The notes under the pieces: model-generated
Databases searched by the model: none
The model's input: the letters and a program-made list of their open reading frames with translations, nothing else
Told to the model about the DNA's origin: nothing
Program-made: the position numbers and the translations under genes
Shown: piece after piece, positions 33,471 to 41,554 of the stretch
How the letters are laid out: each line of letters opens with the position of its first letter
Position numbering within the stretch: the stretch's first letter is position 1
From: Thiovibrio sp964588325
GTDB lineage: Bacteria; Desulfobacterota; Desulfobulbia; Desulfobulbales; Desulfurivibrionaceae
Direction of reading: 5' to 3'
DNA length: 64,000 bases
Assembly: GCA_964588325.1 (NCBI GenBank)
Contig: CAZPOR010000009.1
Span: forward strand, 1 to 64,000

Positions 33471-35723
33471 ATGGCTTTGAATCTGACGAGACGTAAATTT
33501 CTCCAGACCGCATCCCTTGCGGCAGCAACGGCAGCGATGTCCGGCTGTTTTGCAAACAGGGCGAATGCGGGCACCCCGTTTGTCAAGAAACCGTTTACCG
33601 CACCGGGCAGCTTTGCCGATACCACGACCGCGGTGGGCGGTGTCTGCGAAATGTGCTTCTGGCGCTGTCAGTTGGTGGGCAAGGTTCGCGACGGCAAATT
33701 GGTGAAGCTTGAAGGCAACCCCAACTCCATCGACAACGGACAGTCCATTTGCGCCCGGGGCAATGGTGGAGTCAAGCTGCTCTATGATCCGGATCGGCTG
33801 AAATTCCCCATGAAGAATGTGGGCAAGCGCGGAGCCCCCGAGTGGAAGCGGATCTCCTGGGATGAAGCCCTGGACGAGTGCGCCACCAAGCTCAAGGCGG
33901 TCATCGACAAGTACGGCCCCCATGGCATCGCCATTTTCCCCCACGGCTCCTCCGCCAAGTATCCCATGACCTTTTTCGAGCATGTGGTCGGCACCCCCAA
34001 TAACTCCGAGGCTTCTTTTTTCCAGTGCCGCGGCATCCGCGACATGGCCTACGTCGCCACCCTGGACACCGCGCCGGATGAAAACGTCGACATGGCCAAC
34101 GCCAAAGTTATTTTCCTGCTGGGCGGTCATTTCGGCGAAAACATTCACGTCTCCCATGTGAAGCGTTACCTGAAAGGTCTTGAGAACGGCGCCAAGCTGG
34201 TGGTGGTCGATCCCCGTTTTTCCGCTTCCGCGGCCAAGGCCCACACCTGGGTCAAAATCAAGCCCGGCACCGATACTGCTTTCCTGCTGGCGATCATGAA
34301 TCACCTGATCAAGACCGGCAAATACAACAAGCCCTATGTGGAGGCCAACGGCGAGGGTTTTGACAAGTTCAAGGCAGGTGTCGCCCACGCCACCCTGGAG
34401 TGGGCCGCCAAGATTTGCGACGTTCCGGCCAAGCAGATCAAGGAGGTGGCCGAGCTGCTGGCTGCCAACGCTCCCAATGTTTCCATCCATCCGGGCCGGC
34501 ACGTGAGCTGGTACGGCAACGATTTTCAGCGCGAGCGCTCCCTGGCCTGCCTCACCGGCATGCTTGGCGCCATCGGCGTGAAGGGCGGTTTTGTCAAGGG
34601 CAAGGGCCCCAAGGTGGGTAAGGCCGGTTGGCCCAAGGTGAATGCGGAACACGCCGAGGCGCACGCCCTGCATCTCATGGCCAAGAAGCACCAGTTTTCG
34701 CCTCCGGGCACCCCCACCGACATGATCCGCGAGACCGCGGTCACCGGCAAGCCGTATGCGATCAAGGGCTATGTGGGCTGGGGCCAGAACCCCATTCAGA
34801 CCATCCCGGATCAGGCGCTCACCATCAAGATGCTCCAGCAGATGGATTTCGTCATGGTCTGCGATGTCATGCCCACCGACATCACCATGTATGCCGATAT
34901 CCTGTTGCCGGAATCCTCTTATCTTGAGCGGTACGACATGATCAAAACCGGCACCCAATGGGATCTGTCCGGCAAGCAGGAGCAGTACATCGCCGCCCGC
35001 ATGCCTCTGGTTTCCCCCACGGCTGCCGATCACGAACGCAAGGATTCGGTGTGGATCGTCAACGAGCTGGCCAAGCGCATGGGGTACGGCCAGCACATCC
35101 CGGTTCAGTCCGAGTTGGAAATGACCAACAAGATTCTGGCCGGAGCCAATCTCTCCGTTGAGCAGTTGGTCAAGGAGGGCGGCATCCATGTGCAGCCTGG
35201 CGTTGCCCCCTACGGCATGGTGCTGAAGGTGAAGTTTTTCAGCCAGGAAGTTGCCGATGCCGGTTTCTCCGGGGTGCCCACCTATATCCCGGTGCCGGAG
35301 CCACCCAAGGGCTTTGCCCGTCTGGTATACGGCCGGGCGCCGGTGCATACCTTCAACCGTTCCATGAACAATGTTTGGCTGATGAACGAGATGCCGGAAA
35401 ACCCGGTGTGGCTCAACGACGAATCCGCCAAAAAGATGGGGCTGAAAGATGGCGACCGCATCGAGTTGGTCAATCAGGATGGGGTCAAATCCGAGACCAG
35501 CAGCGTGGTCAAGGTCACTCCCGGTATCCGTAAAGACACGGTGTACATGGCCCACGGTTACGGCACCAAGAACCCGGCCATGACCGTTGGCGTGGGCAAG
35601 GGTATCGACGATCAGAGCCTGATCACCAAGCGGGCTGTCGATCCTGAAACCGGTGCGCACGGCATGCGGAACAACTTCGTCAAGTTTGTCAAGAATGGCA
35701 AGGTATTGAGTATTCCCGCCTGA
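33471..35723 (+). CDS. Tat-exported molybdopterin oxidoreductase, PhsA/PsrA-like catalytic subunit
   Basis: 750 residues from the ATG at 33471 with aagggagg upstream. A Tat leader TRRKFLQ begins it; the leader ends with MSGC, so lipid attachment at Cys26 is possible. A [4Fe-4S] site uses Cys59, Cys62, Cys66 and Cys94 (CEMCFWRC, ICARG). Cys186 in FFQCRGIRD is the likely Mo ligand, as in thiosulfate and polysulfide reductases. The C-terminal dinucleotide-binding domain is complete (LVYGRAPVHTFNRS, NPVWLNDESA). The closest functional class is the PhsA/PsrA group that reduces sulfur compounds, but arsenate or other oxyanion use cannot be excluded. Upstream is the TorD chaperone, downstream the iron-sulfur subunit. 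Confidence 0.88.
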   Translation: MALNLTRRKFLQTASLAAATAAMSGCFANRANAGTPFVKKPFTAPGSFADTTTAVGGVCEMCFWRCQLVGKVRDGKLVKLEGNPNSIDNGQSICARGNGGVKLLYDPDRLKFPMKNVGKRGAPEWKRISWDEALDECATKLKAVIDKYGPHGIAIFPHGSSAKYPMTFFEHVVGTPNNSEASFFQCRGIRDMAYVATLDTAPDENVDMANAKVIFLLGGHFGENIHVSHVKRYLKGLENGAKLVVVDPRFSASAAKAHTWVKIKPGTDTAFLLAIMNHLIKTGKYNKPYVEANGEGFDKFKAGVAHATLEWAAKICDVPAKQIKEVAELLAANAPNVSIHPGRHVSWYGNDFQRERSLACLTGMLGAIGVKGGFVKGKGPKVGKAGWPKVNAEHAEAHALHLMAKKHQFSPPGTPTDMIRETAVTGKPYAIKGYVGWGQNPIQTIPDQALTIKMLQQMDFVMVCDVMPTDITMYADILLPESSYLERYDMIKTGTQWDLSGKQEQYIAARMPLVSPTAADHERKDSVWIVNELAKRMGYGQHIPVQSELEMTNKILAGANLSVEQLVKEGGIHVQPGVAPYGMVLKVKFFSQEVADAGFSGVPTYIPVPEPPKGFARLVYGRAPVHTFNRSMNNVWLMNEMPENPVWLNDESAKKMGLKDGDRIELVNQDGVKSETSSVVKVTPGIRKDTVYMAHGYGTKNPAMTVGVGKGIDDQSLITKRAVDPETGAHGMRNNFVKFVKNGKVLSIPA

Positions 35724-35788
35724 AAATGAGTGATTTGGCGAGATGATACCGCAGGGAAATTAACCAATTCGATTTATGGAGGTATGCC

Positions 35789-36604
35789 GTGAGTCAATAC
35801 GGAATGATTATAGATATTGAGAAATGTGTGGGCTGTCATGCCTGCTCCATCGCCTGCCGGGCCGAGTGGGAGGTTCCCACGGGCAAGGATTCGGCGGAGA
35901 GGGAACGGCGGAGAAACTGGGTAAATCGCCTCGGACCGAGCAAGACCCCCCAGGGCTTGGCTTCCACCTATTATCCCGGCCTGTGCAATCATTGCGACAA
36001 GCCGGCCTGCGTGGATGTCTGCCCGGCGGACAAGGTAGAGGTCACCTTTACCGATGCGAAGACCGGAGCGACCAAGAAGATGGAAGTGGCCGCCACCTGG
36101 AAGGACCCTTTCAACGGCACGGTGCAGATCGACAAGGAGCGCTGCCTCGGTTGCGGTGTTTGCGCCGATGCCTGCCCGTACAACGCCCGTTATGTGAATG
36201 AGGATGAGAGCGAGCCCAAGGCCGACAAGTGCACCTTCTGCGTGGAGCGGGTGGCTGCCGGGCTTGAGCCTGCCTGCGTGCAGACCTGTCTGGCCCGCGC
36301 CCGGATATTCGGCGATCTCTCCGATCCCAATTCCGAGGTTGCCCAGTATGTGAAAAAGGGCGCGGTCAAGCTGGAAAGCGCCAAGGTGAAGATCGGCCCC
36401 AATGTCCGGTATTACGGCAACAAAAAGGACATGCACCTGCTGACCACCACCTCAACCCCGAAAACCATGCCGCAGGCCAATCTGCGCCGGACCATCATGG
36501 CCCGGATGCTGAAGCCGGCCATGGATCAGGCCAAGAGCCTGGGGATGCTTGGACTGGCAGGGGCGGTGATTGTGAAAGGCTTGAGCGAGGACGAGAAGGA
36601 GTAA
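35789..36604 (+). CDS. four-cluster iron-sulfur subunit of the molybdoenzyme (PsrB/DmsB-like)
   Basis: 271 residues from a GTG at 35789 preceded by ggaggtatgcc. Four [4Fe-4S] motifs are visible: CVGCHACSIACRAE, CNHCDKPACVDVCP, CLGCGVCADACPYN, and CTFCVERVAAGLEPACVQTC. It has no signal peptide, as expected if it is co-exported with the Tat-leader subunit. A tail of about 65 residues after the last cluster is longer than in typical PsrB and ends in a mildly hydrophobic segment LGMLGLAGAVIVKG, which could bind the membrane. No NrfD/PsrC quinone-binding subunit follows; a terminator does. The electron partner is therefore unclear. Confidence 0.92.
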   Translation: MSQYGMIIDIEKCVGCHACSIACRAEWEVPTGKDSAERERRRNWVNRLGPSKTPQGLASTYYPGLCNHCDKPACVDVCPADKVEVTFTDAKTGATKKMEVAATWKDPFNGTVQIDKERCLGCGVCADACPYNARYVNEDESEPKADKCTFCVERVAAGLEPACVQTCLARARIFGDLSDPNSEVAQYVKKGAVKLESAKVKIGPNVRYYGNKKDMHLLTTTSTPKTMPQANLRRTIMARMLKPAMDQAKSLGMLGLAGAVIVKGLSEDEKE

Positions 36605-36632
36605 TTCGTACCCCGTTTCTGCTGGTTATGAG

Positions 36633-36670
36633 AAGCCCCCGGTGCCGAAAGGCGTCGGGGGCTTTTTATT
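36633..36670 (+). terminator. rho-independent terminator after the molybdoenzyme operon
   Basis: Arms aagcccccggtgcc and ggcgtcgggggctt form a 14-bp stem with two mismatches and a short loop, followed by tttttattt, about 30 bp after the last gene. Confidence 0.8.
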
Positions 36671-36743
36671 TGGGTGGGAGAAATTTTCTTAAAAGTCTGT
36701 TTAGCAGGGCAGGCTTCCTTTAACAAGTTACATTATGTGGCGA

Positions 36744-37562
36744 TTAAGATTTAACAATTCGTTCGATCTCTTTTTTTAGTGCCTCTGTTGCGTTGACAAA
36801 GTCAACCGTGGTCCCAGATACGGTTCCGGGCAGAGTTGCATAGACTACGGCCTTGCTTCCGTTCCGGTAAGGGTAGGTTTCGACATTAACGGAAATCTCT
36901 CGGCCAGATAAGCGAACCCAAAACCGTTCTTTAAAAATTTTCCCTGTGACTGGGTCTTTTTCACCACCACGGACGATTTCTTTTCTTGCTAGGCGAGCAA
37001 AGTTTGCATAGGTTGAATCCGAGTTAAATTGCGAGTCAACTTCAAGTTTCCAAGACATTTCTGCTTTGGCGAGATTAGCCACTACGTCTGAAGGATTGAA
37101 TTCAACTTGATAGCGAATTTTACCACCGACGATCATCGGTTCTGCGTAGTAATTTCTTGTTTTTAGAGAAAATACCATTTGGTAATTGCTCCCTGATTTT
37201 TCCATCCGTAAGGTGCCATCGTAAGCTATGGAGACTTTATTATACTCCGATCCAGAGCTGCGCAACATGCTAGCCTTGAAGCTTTCGACGGTAAAAGCAT
37301 TGTCCTGTATTTTCCACTGAAGGGCTTCTATCACGGGATATTCTCCGGAACCAATATGCCTGTAGTTCATAAAACGAATTTTTCTGGCGAGATCCTGCGG
37401 GTTGGAAGGAGGAGGATCACCTGCAGATTCAAGCGCAGGAAGCAAAAAAGTAACTGAAATAGGCTGGGAATCGAGAGATTCCGACTGTTTTATTGGTGTT
37501 TGAGGAGCACACCCAACCAATATTGTTACCAATGCGAATAAGATTATTTTGCGAAACAACAT
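36744..37562 (-). CDS. hypothetical lipoprotein
   Basis: 272 residues from the ATG at 37562 with ggagg nine bases upstream. The signal peptide MLFRKIILFALVTILVGC ends in the lipobox LVGC, so the mature protein is lipid-anchored at Cys18. The rest is soluble and beta-rich, with no recognised domain; it contains SYQMVFSLKTRNYY-like strands and a C-terminal helix ATEALKKEIERIVKS. Its base composition is more AT-rich than the neighbouring genes, which hints at later acquisition together with the adjacent toxin-antitoxin pair. Function unknown. Confidence 0.75.
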   Translation of the reverse strand: MLFRKIILFALVTILVGCAPQTPIKQSESLDSQPISVTFLLPALESAGDPPPSNPQDLARKIRFMNYRHIGSGEYPVIEALQWKIQDNAFTVESFKASMLRSSGSEYNKVSIAYDGTLRMEKSGSNYQMVFSLKTRNYYAEPMIVGGKIRYQVEFNPSDVVANLAKAEMSWKLEVDSQFNSDSTYANFARLARKEIVRGGEKDPVTGKIFKERFWVRLSGREISVNVETYPYRNGSKAVVYATLPGTVSGTTVDFVNATEALKKEIERIVKS

Positions 37563-37719
37563 GTGGTGGGCCTCCAAGTGGTGAGAAAAAGTTGAATGTC
37601 TGCGAATACTGACAAGTAAAATCGGCGGTATATTTGCACATTTTCTTTTCTGCATCAACTCAAAAAAACGCCAGAATGGCCTTGTCGGCAATAGAGATAA
37701 GAGCGGCCCTAATTATCTA

Positions 37720-38016
37720 TCATGCAGCCACTCTCGTCTTGATCTCGTCCAGGGTGGGCTTGAGGTCCTGCTGGATGAGGTCAAGATCATAGCTGTGCTG
37801 GAGGTTCAACCAGATATGTGGACCGGTGCCAAACCATTTTCCGAGTCTCAGTGCGGTCTCGGCGGTAATGGAGCGTTTTCCCGCCAAAATCTGGGATATC
37901 CGGTTGGGCGGCACATGGATATTCTTGGCCAGTTCGGAGGCGCTCATCTGGAGTTCGGCAAGTTCTTCGGCGAGAATTTCACCGGGGTGTATGGGAGTTC
38001 TGCTCATTTCGTTCAC
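37720..38016 (-). CDS. higA: HigA antitoxin (XRE family)
   Basis: 98 residues. A helix-turn-helix of the HigA type: RTPIHPGEILAEELAELQMS, then ASELAKNIHVPPNRISQILA and ITAETALRLGKWFGTGP. The start lies 2 bp after the higB stop, so toxin and antitoxin are co-translated with the toxin first, as is usual for higBA. It should bind HigB and repress the shared promoter. Confidence 0.95.
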   Translation of the reverse strand: MNEMSRTPIHPGEILAEELAELQMSASELAKNIHVPPNRISQILAGKRSITAETALRLGKWFGTGPHIWLNLQHSYDLDLIQQDLKPTLDEIKTRVAA

Positions 38017-38018
38017 CT

Positions 38019-38297
38019 TTAATGGTAGTCGACGATTTCAACGTCATGCGGGCCATCGTCATGCCACGTAAAACAGATGCGCCACTGGTCATTGATCCTA
38101 ATGCTAAACTGTCCCTGACGATCACCGCCGAGGGCTTTGAGCCGGTTGCTGGGCAGGAGCATGAGTGCTTCGATGGTGTCGGCGGCATCAAGGATGCGCA
38201 ATCGTTTCTCCGCCTGTCTGCAAAAGGCTTGAAAAATGGCGGCACATTCCCCCTCGTGCAGTTTTTTGGTTTTCTTGTCCTTGAAGCTTTTGATCAT
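38019..38297 (-). CDS. higB: HigB toxin (RelE/ParE superfamily)
   Basis: 92 residues. The sequence fits the HigB/RelE mRNA interferase fold, ending with SIRINDQWRICFTWHDDGPH and VEIVDYH, the standard C-terminus. The family cuts ribosome-bound mRNA. The start codon appears to coincide with the transcription start (see the promoter entry), so the message may be leaderless. It is the first gene of the pair. Confidence 0.95.
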   Translation of the reverse strand: MIKSFKDKKTKKLHEGECAAIFQAFCRQAEKRLRILDAADTIEALMLLPSNRLKALGGDRQGQFSIRINDQWRICFTWHDDGPHDVEIVDYH

Positions 38298-38303
38298 AAT
38301 TTA

Positions 38304-38331
38304 ACTATACCCTCTGTACGCGTGACGTCAA
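38304..38331 (-). promoter_or_regulatory. higBA promoter, apparently leaderless
   Basis: On the minus strand TTGACG (38331-38326), a 16-bp spacer and TATAGT (38309-38304). The predicted start, about 7 nt downstream, falls on or next to the A of the higB ATG at 38297, leaving no room for a ribosome site. Confidence 0.65.
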
Positions 38332-38447
38332 AAGTATTTTTTTGTTGAAGCCGGGGGAGTGCTATTCTTGAGCTTTGTATAGACCCTAGAAAAAGGCTCC
38401 CCCTGTTTGACAAAATCGCCTTGGAAGGGTAGTCATATCGCAATATG

Positions 38448-38530
38448 TCGTCATTCCGGCTTTCGCCGGAATCTAGGGTTTTTGATATAGTTGCGGAAAG
38501 ACTGGACACCGGTTTTCACCGGTGTGACGA
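38448..38530. repeat. palindromic repeat element, copy 1 (before uvrC)
   Basis: About 83 bp. It begins with tcgtcattccggc, holds a first hairpin ccggctttcgccgg, an AT-richer middle, then ctggacaccgg and a second hairpin accggttttcaccggt, ending gtgacga. A related copy lies at 40531-40610 on the other side of uvrC. Similar CGTCATTCCGG-type elements are common dispersed repeats in proteobacteria. Confidence 0.7.
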
Positions 38531-38562
38531 AAATATTACGAACTCATCAAGAACACCACCGG

Positions 38563-40398
38563 ATGACGGTGACCATGCCCCCATTTGATTTCAAAGAATT
38601 CCTGCCAACCGTTCCCTTGCAGCCCGGCGTCTATCTGATGAAGAGCCAGGGCGGCGAGGTGCTCTATGTCGGCAAGGCCAGAGAGCTGCGCAAGCGGCTT
38701 TCCTCCTACGCCCGCATCGACCAAGCCCAGCACGGCAAGACCGCCATGCTCCTTTCGCAGGTGCGCCAAATTGAGACCATTGTCACCAATACGGAAAAGG
38801 ATGCCCTTATCTTGGAATCCGCGCTGATCAAGCAGCACCGGCCTAAGTACAATGTCATCCTCCGCGACGACAAGAGCTACCCGCTGCTCAAGGTGACGGT
38901 GCAGGAGCAGTGGCCCAGGCTGGTGATGACCCGGCGGCGGGTTAAGGACGGCGCCCGGTATTTCGGCCCCTTTTCTTCCCCCTCGGCCATGTGGGAAACC
39001 ATCCGCTACCTCAATTCGCTCTTCCCCCTGCGCCGCTGCAAGGAAAAAAGCCTCAAGCCCAAGTCCCGGCCCTGTCTCAATCACCAGATGGGCCGCTGTC
39101 TTGCCCCCTGTGCGGACAAGGTGAGCAGCGAGGCATACCGGGAGATGGTCGATAATGTCCTCTTGGTGCTGGAGGGGAAAAACCAGCAACTGGTCAAGGA
39201 GCTGTCCCGGAAGATGGCGCAGGCTGCGGAAGCCCTGCGCTTTGAGGAAGCGGCTCAGTTGCGGGACCGGATCAATTCCCTGAACAAGACCCTGGAGAAG
39301 CAGCAGGTGGTGGCAACCCACACCAGGGATCAGGATGTGCTGGGCTTTGCACGCCAGGAGGGGTCCGTGGCCGTGGCCCTGCTGTTTATCCGCAAGGGCG
39401 TAATTGCCGGCCAGCAGGCCTTTTTCCTCGCCGATCCGGTGGGTTCCGATGCCGAGGTGCTGACCGAGGTGCTCTCCCGGTTTTACGGGGAGGAGGGGCG
39501 GTATCTTCCCCAAGAGATTCTGTTGCCCTTTGCGGGCACCGATGATCCGTTGCTGGCGGAATGGTTGAGCGAACAGCGGGGCGCCACCGTGACCATTGCC
39601 TGTCCGCAGCGGGGGGACCGAGTGCGGTTGCTGGAGATGGCCGAGAGCAATGCCCAGCAGGTTTTGGTGGCGAGGAAAACGCGGCAAACCTCCTGGCAGA
39701 CCCTGGCTGAGGGGCTGCAAAAAGCCCTCGGTCTGGCACGGCTTCCCGAACGGATCGAGTGTCTGGATATCTCCAACCTGGGCGGCAAGCAGGCCGTGGG
39801 TTCCCTGGTCTGTTTTGTTGGTGGGGAGCCGGCCAAGGAGCGCTATCGCCATTATGCCATCCACACCGTGGACGGGCCGGACGATTACGCCATGATGGGG
39901 GAGGTGCTGGGACGGCGTTTTGCCAGAGGGCTGGCGGAAAATGACATGCCCGATCTGTTGTTGGTTGATGGCGGCAAGGGCCAGCTCGGCGTGGCCATGC
40001 ATGCCTTGGCCGAACTGGGAATTCCCGGCGGGGTCGAGCTGGCAGGCATTGCCAAGGAAAAGGCGGAAGAGGGGGAGAAGCTGTACCGGCCAGGACGGAA
40101 AAATCCCATCGTTCTGGATCGCCATTCCCCGGTGCTCCTGTATCTCATGCGGATTCGAGACGAGGCGCATCGGTATGGCATAACCTTGCACCGGAGATTG
40201 CGGGCAAAAGAGAGCCTGACCTCTGCCTTGGAGCAGATTTCCGGGGTGGGTAAGATGCGGACAGAGCTGTTGCTGCGGAAGCTTGGCAGCATGCAGCGCA
40301 TTGTCCAGGCAAGCGTCGAGGAAATTGCAGCGGTGGAGGGGATTGGTCCGGCCCTGGCCGCCCAGATTTGGCAACATCTGCATGGCGGGGAAAAATAA
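38563..40398 (+). CDS. uvrC: excinuclease ABC subunit C
   Basis: 611 residues from the ATG at 38563; another ATG at 38575 is equally possible, and a longer frame into the repeat element is not believable. UvrC makes both incisions in nucleotide excision repair. Visible domains: N-terminal GIY-YIG nuclease (PGVYLMKSQGGEVLYVGKAR), the Cys-rich linker CLNHQMGRCLAPC, a UVR motif EEAAQLRDRINSLNKT for UvrB, the C-terminal RNase H-like nuclease with CLDISNLGG and LLLVDGGKGQL, and tandem helix-hairpin-helix motifs at the end (ISGVGKMRTELLL, VEGIGPALA). It is a single gene flanked on both sides by the related repeat elements. Confidence 0.96.
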   Translation: MTVTMPPFDFKEFLPTVPLQPGVYLMKSQGGEVLYVGKARELRKRLSSYARIDQAQHGKTAMLLSQVRQIETIVTNTEKDALILESALIKQHRPKYNVILRDDKSYPLLKVTVQEQWPRLVMTRRRVKDGARYFGPFSSPSAMWETIRYLNSLFPLRRCKEKSLKPKSRPCLNHQMGRCLAPCADKVSSEAYREMVDNVLLVLEGKNQQLVKELSRKMAQAAEALRFEEAAQLRDRINSLNKTLEKQQVVATHTRDQDVLGFARQEGSVAVALLFIRKGVIAGQQAFFLADPVGSDAEVLTEVLSRFYGEEGRYLPQEILLPFAGTDDPLLAEWLSEQRGATVTIACPQRGDRVRLLEMAESNAQQVLVARKTRQTSWQTLAEGLQKALGLARLPERIECLDISNLGGKQAVGSLVCFVGGEPAKERYRHYAIHTVDGPDDYAMMGEVLGRRFARGLAENDMPDLLLVDGGKGQLGVAMHALAELGIPGGVELAGIAKEKAEEGEKLYRPGRKNPIVLDRHSPVLLYLMRIRDEAHRYGITLHRRLRAKESLTSALEQISGVGKMRTELLLRKLGSMQRIVQASVEEIAAVEGIGPALAAQIWQHLHGGEK

Positions 40399-40720
40399 GG
40401 GAAAGGGGACAAGGGGAAAGGCGCAAGGCGGAAGCCCAAGGATTATTGTTGCTTTTTGGCCCTTGAAAAACTAAATTGACCAGTTCCTTTTGATTGATTA
40501 AATCGTGACAATTCAAGAAATGTGATGTTCCGTCATTCCGGCGAAGGCCGGAATCCAGTGTTTTCTGACAGTAACAGCAAGGCTGGACCCCGGCTTTCGC
40601 CGGGGTGACGAGTTGTTGGAGTTTTGTTGAAGAACGATGAACTGGAATGGCGTGTGCGGGCGGGATGTTTGTCCGCCTCACGATACGCCTCTTTTGCTGT
40701 GATTGCCTGGAGAAAATACT
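40399..40720. other. intergenic region uvrC / nifU
   Basis: 322 bp with no supported gene. It contains the second repeat copy (40531-40610). The bases just before nifU (tgcctggagaaaatact) hold a modest ribosome site. No promoter for nifU was identified with confidence. Confidence 0.5.
40531..40610. repeat. palindromic repeat element, copy 2 (after uvrC)
   Basis: About 80 bp, same plan as 38448-38530: cgtcattccggc, hairpin ccggcgaaggccgg, a middle section, then ctggaccccgg, hairpin ccccggctttcgccgggg, ending gtgacga. It is in the same orientation as copy 1. Confidence 0.7.
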
Positions 40721-41554
40721 ATGTGGGAATATACGGACAAGGTTCGGGATCATTTCATGAATCCCCGGAATGTTGGCGAGATCGAGAATGCGGACGGGAT
40801 CGGCGAGGTCGGCTCCCTTGCCTGCGGCGATGCCCTGACCCTCTATTTTAAGCTGGACGACACCGGCCGGATTGCCGACGCCAAGTTCAAGACCTTTGGC
40901 TGCGCCAGCGCCATTGCTTCATCCTCGGCCCTCACCGAGATGATCAAGGGTATCCCCCTCGAGGAGGCGGAAAAGATCACCAACGAGGACATCGCCGAGT
41001 ATCTGGGCGGGTTGCCCAAGGAAAAGATGCACTGCTCGGTCATGGGCCGCGAGGCGCTGGAGGCGGCAATCGCCTACTATCGCGGCATCCCCCTGCCCAT
41101 GGCGGAAGGGGAGGTGGTCTGCGAATGCTTCGGGGTGACCGATCTTGAGGTGAAACGGGCCATTGCCGAGAGCAACCTGCGCAGCGTGGAGGAGATCACC
41201 AATTTCACCAAGGCTGGCGGCGGCTGCGGCAAGTGCCATGACCGTCTGGAAGAGCTTTTGCGCGAGGCCCGGCACGAGGTACAGCAGATCATCCCGAACA
41301 AGCGGCCCACCCGGTTGACCAATATCCAGAAGATCAAGCTCATCGAGGAGGTGCTTGAGCGGGAGGTGCGGCCCACCCTGCGCAAGGATGGCGGCGATAT
41401 CGAGCTGATCGATGTGGACGGCGATTTCGTCATTGTTTCCCTGCGCGGGGCGTGCGGCTCGTGCAAGAAATCGCAGACCACCCTGAAGGAATACGTGGAA
41501 AAGAAGCTGCGCGAACAGGTGCTGGACACCCTGATCGTCGAGGAGGGAAAATGA
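40721..41554 (+). CDS. nifU: full-length NifU iron-sulfur scaffold
   Basis: 277 residues from the ATG at 40721 (MWEYTDKV); a start six codons earlier is less likely. It has all three NifU parts: an IscU-like N-terminal scaffold with cysteines in LACGDALTLYF, FGCASAIASSSA and MHCSVMG; a permanent [2Fe-2S] centre with VCECFGVTD and GGGCGKCHDRL; and an Nfu-like C-terminus with GACGSCKKSQTTLK. It builds Fe-S clusters using sulfur from the next gene product, NifS. No nitrogenase genes are present, so this pair probably serves general cluster assembly for the many iron-sulfur enzymes here, as in several anaerobes. The stop overlaps nifS. Confidence 0.96.
   Translation: MWEYTDKVRDHFMNPRNVGEIENADGIGEVGSLACGDALTLYFKLDDTGRIADAKFKTFGCASAIASSSALTEMIKGIPLEEAEKITNEDIAEYLGGLPKEKMHCSVMGREALEAAIAYYRGIPLPMAEGEVVCECFGVTDLEVKRAIAESNLRSVEEITNFTKAGGGCGKCHDRLEELLREARHEVQQIIPNKRPTRLTNIQKIKLIEEVLEREVRPTLRKDGGDIELIDVDGDFVIVSLRGACGSCKKSQTTLKEYVEKKLREQVLDTLIVEEGK

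Noticed and set aside
33450..35660. Very long open frame on the minus strand opposite the molybdoenzyme gene
   Set aside because: It mirrors the coding strand in a high-GC gene, has no ribosome site or recognisable domain, and is rich in His, Gly and Leu as expected for a codon shadow.
38448..40610. Possible CRISPR repeats because of similar palindromic sequences
   Set aside because: Only two copies about 2 kb apart with a gene between them; no spacer array and no cas genes.
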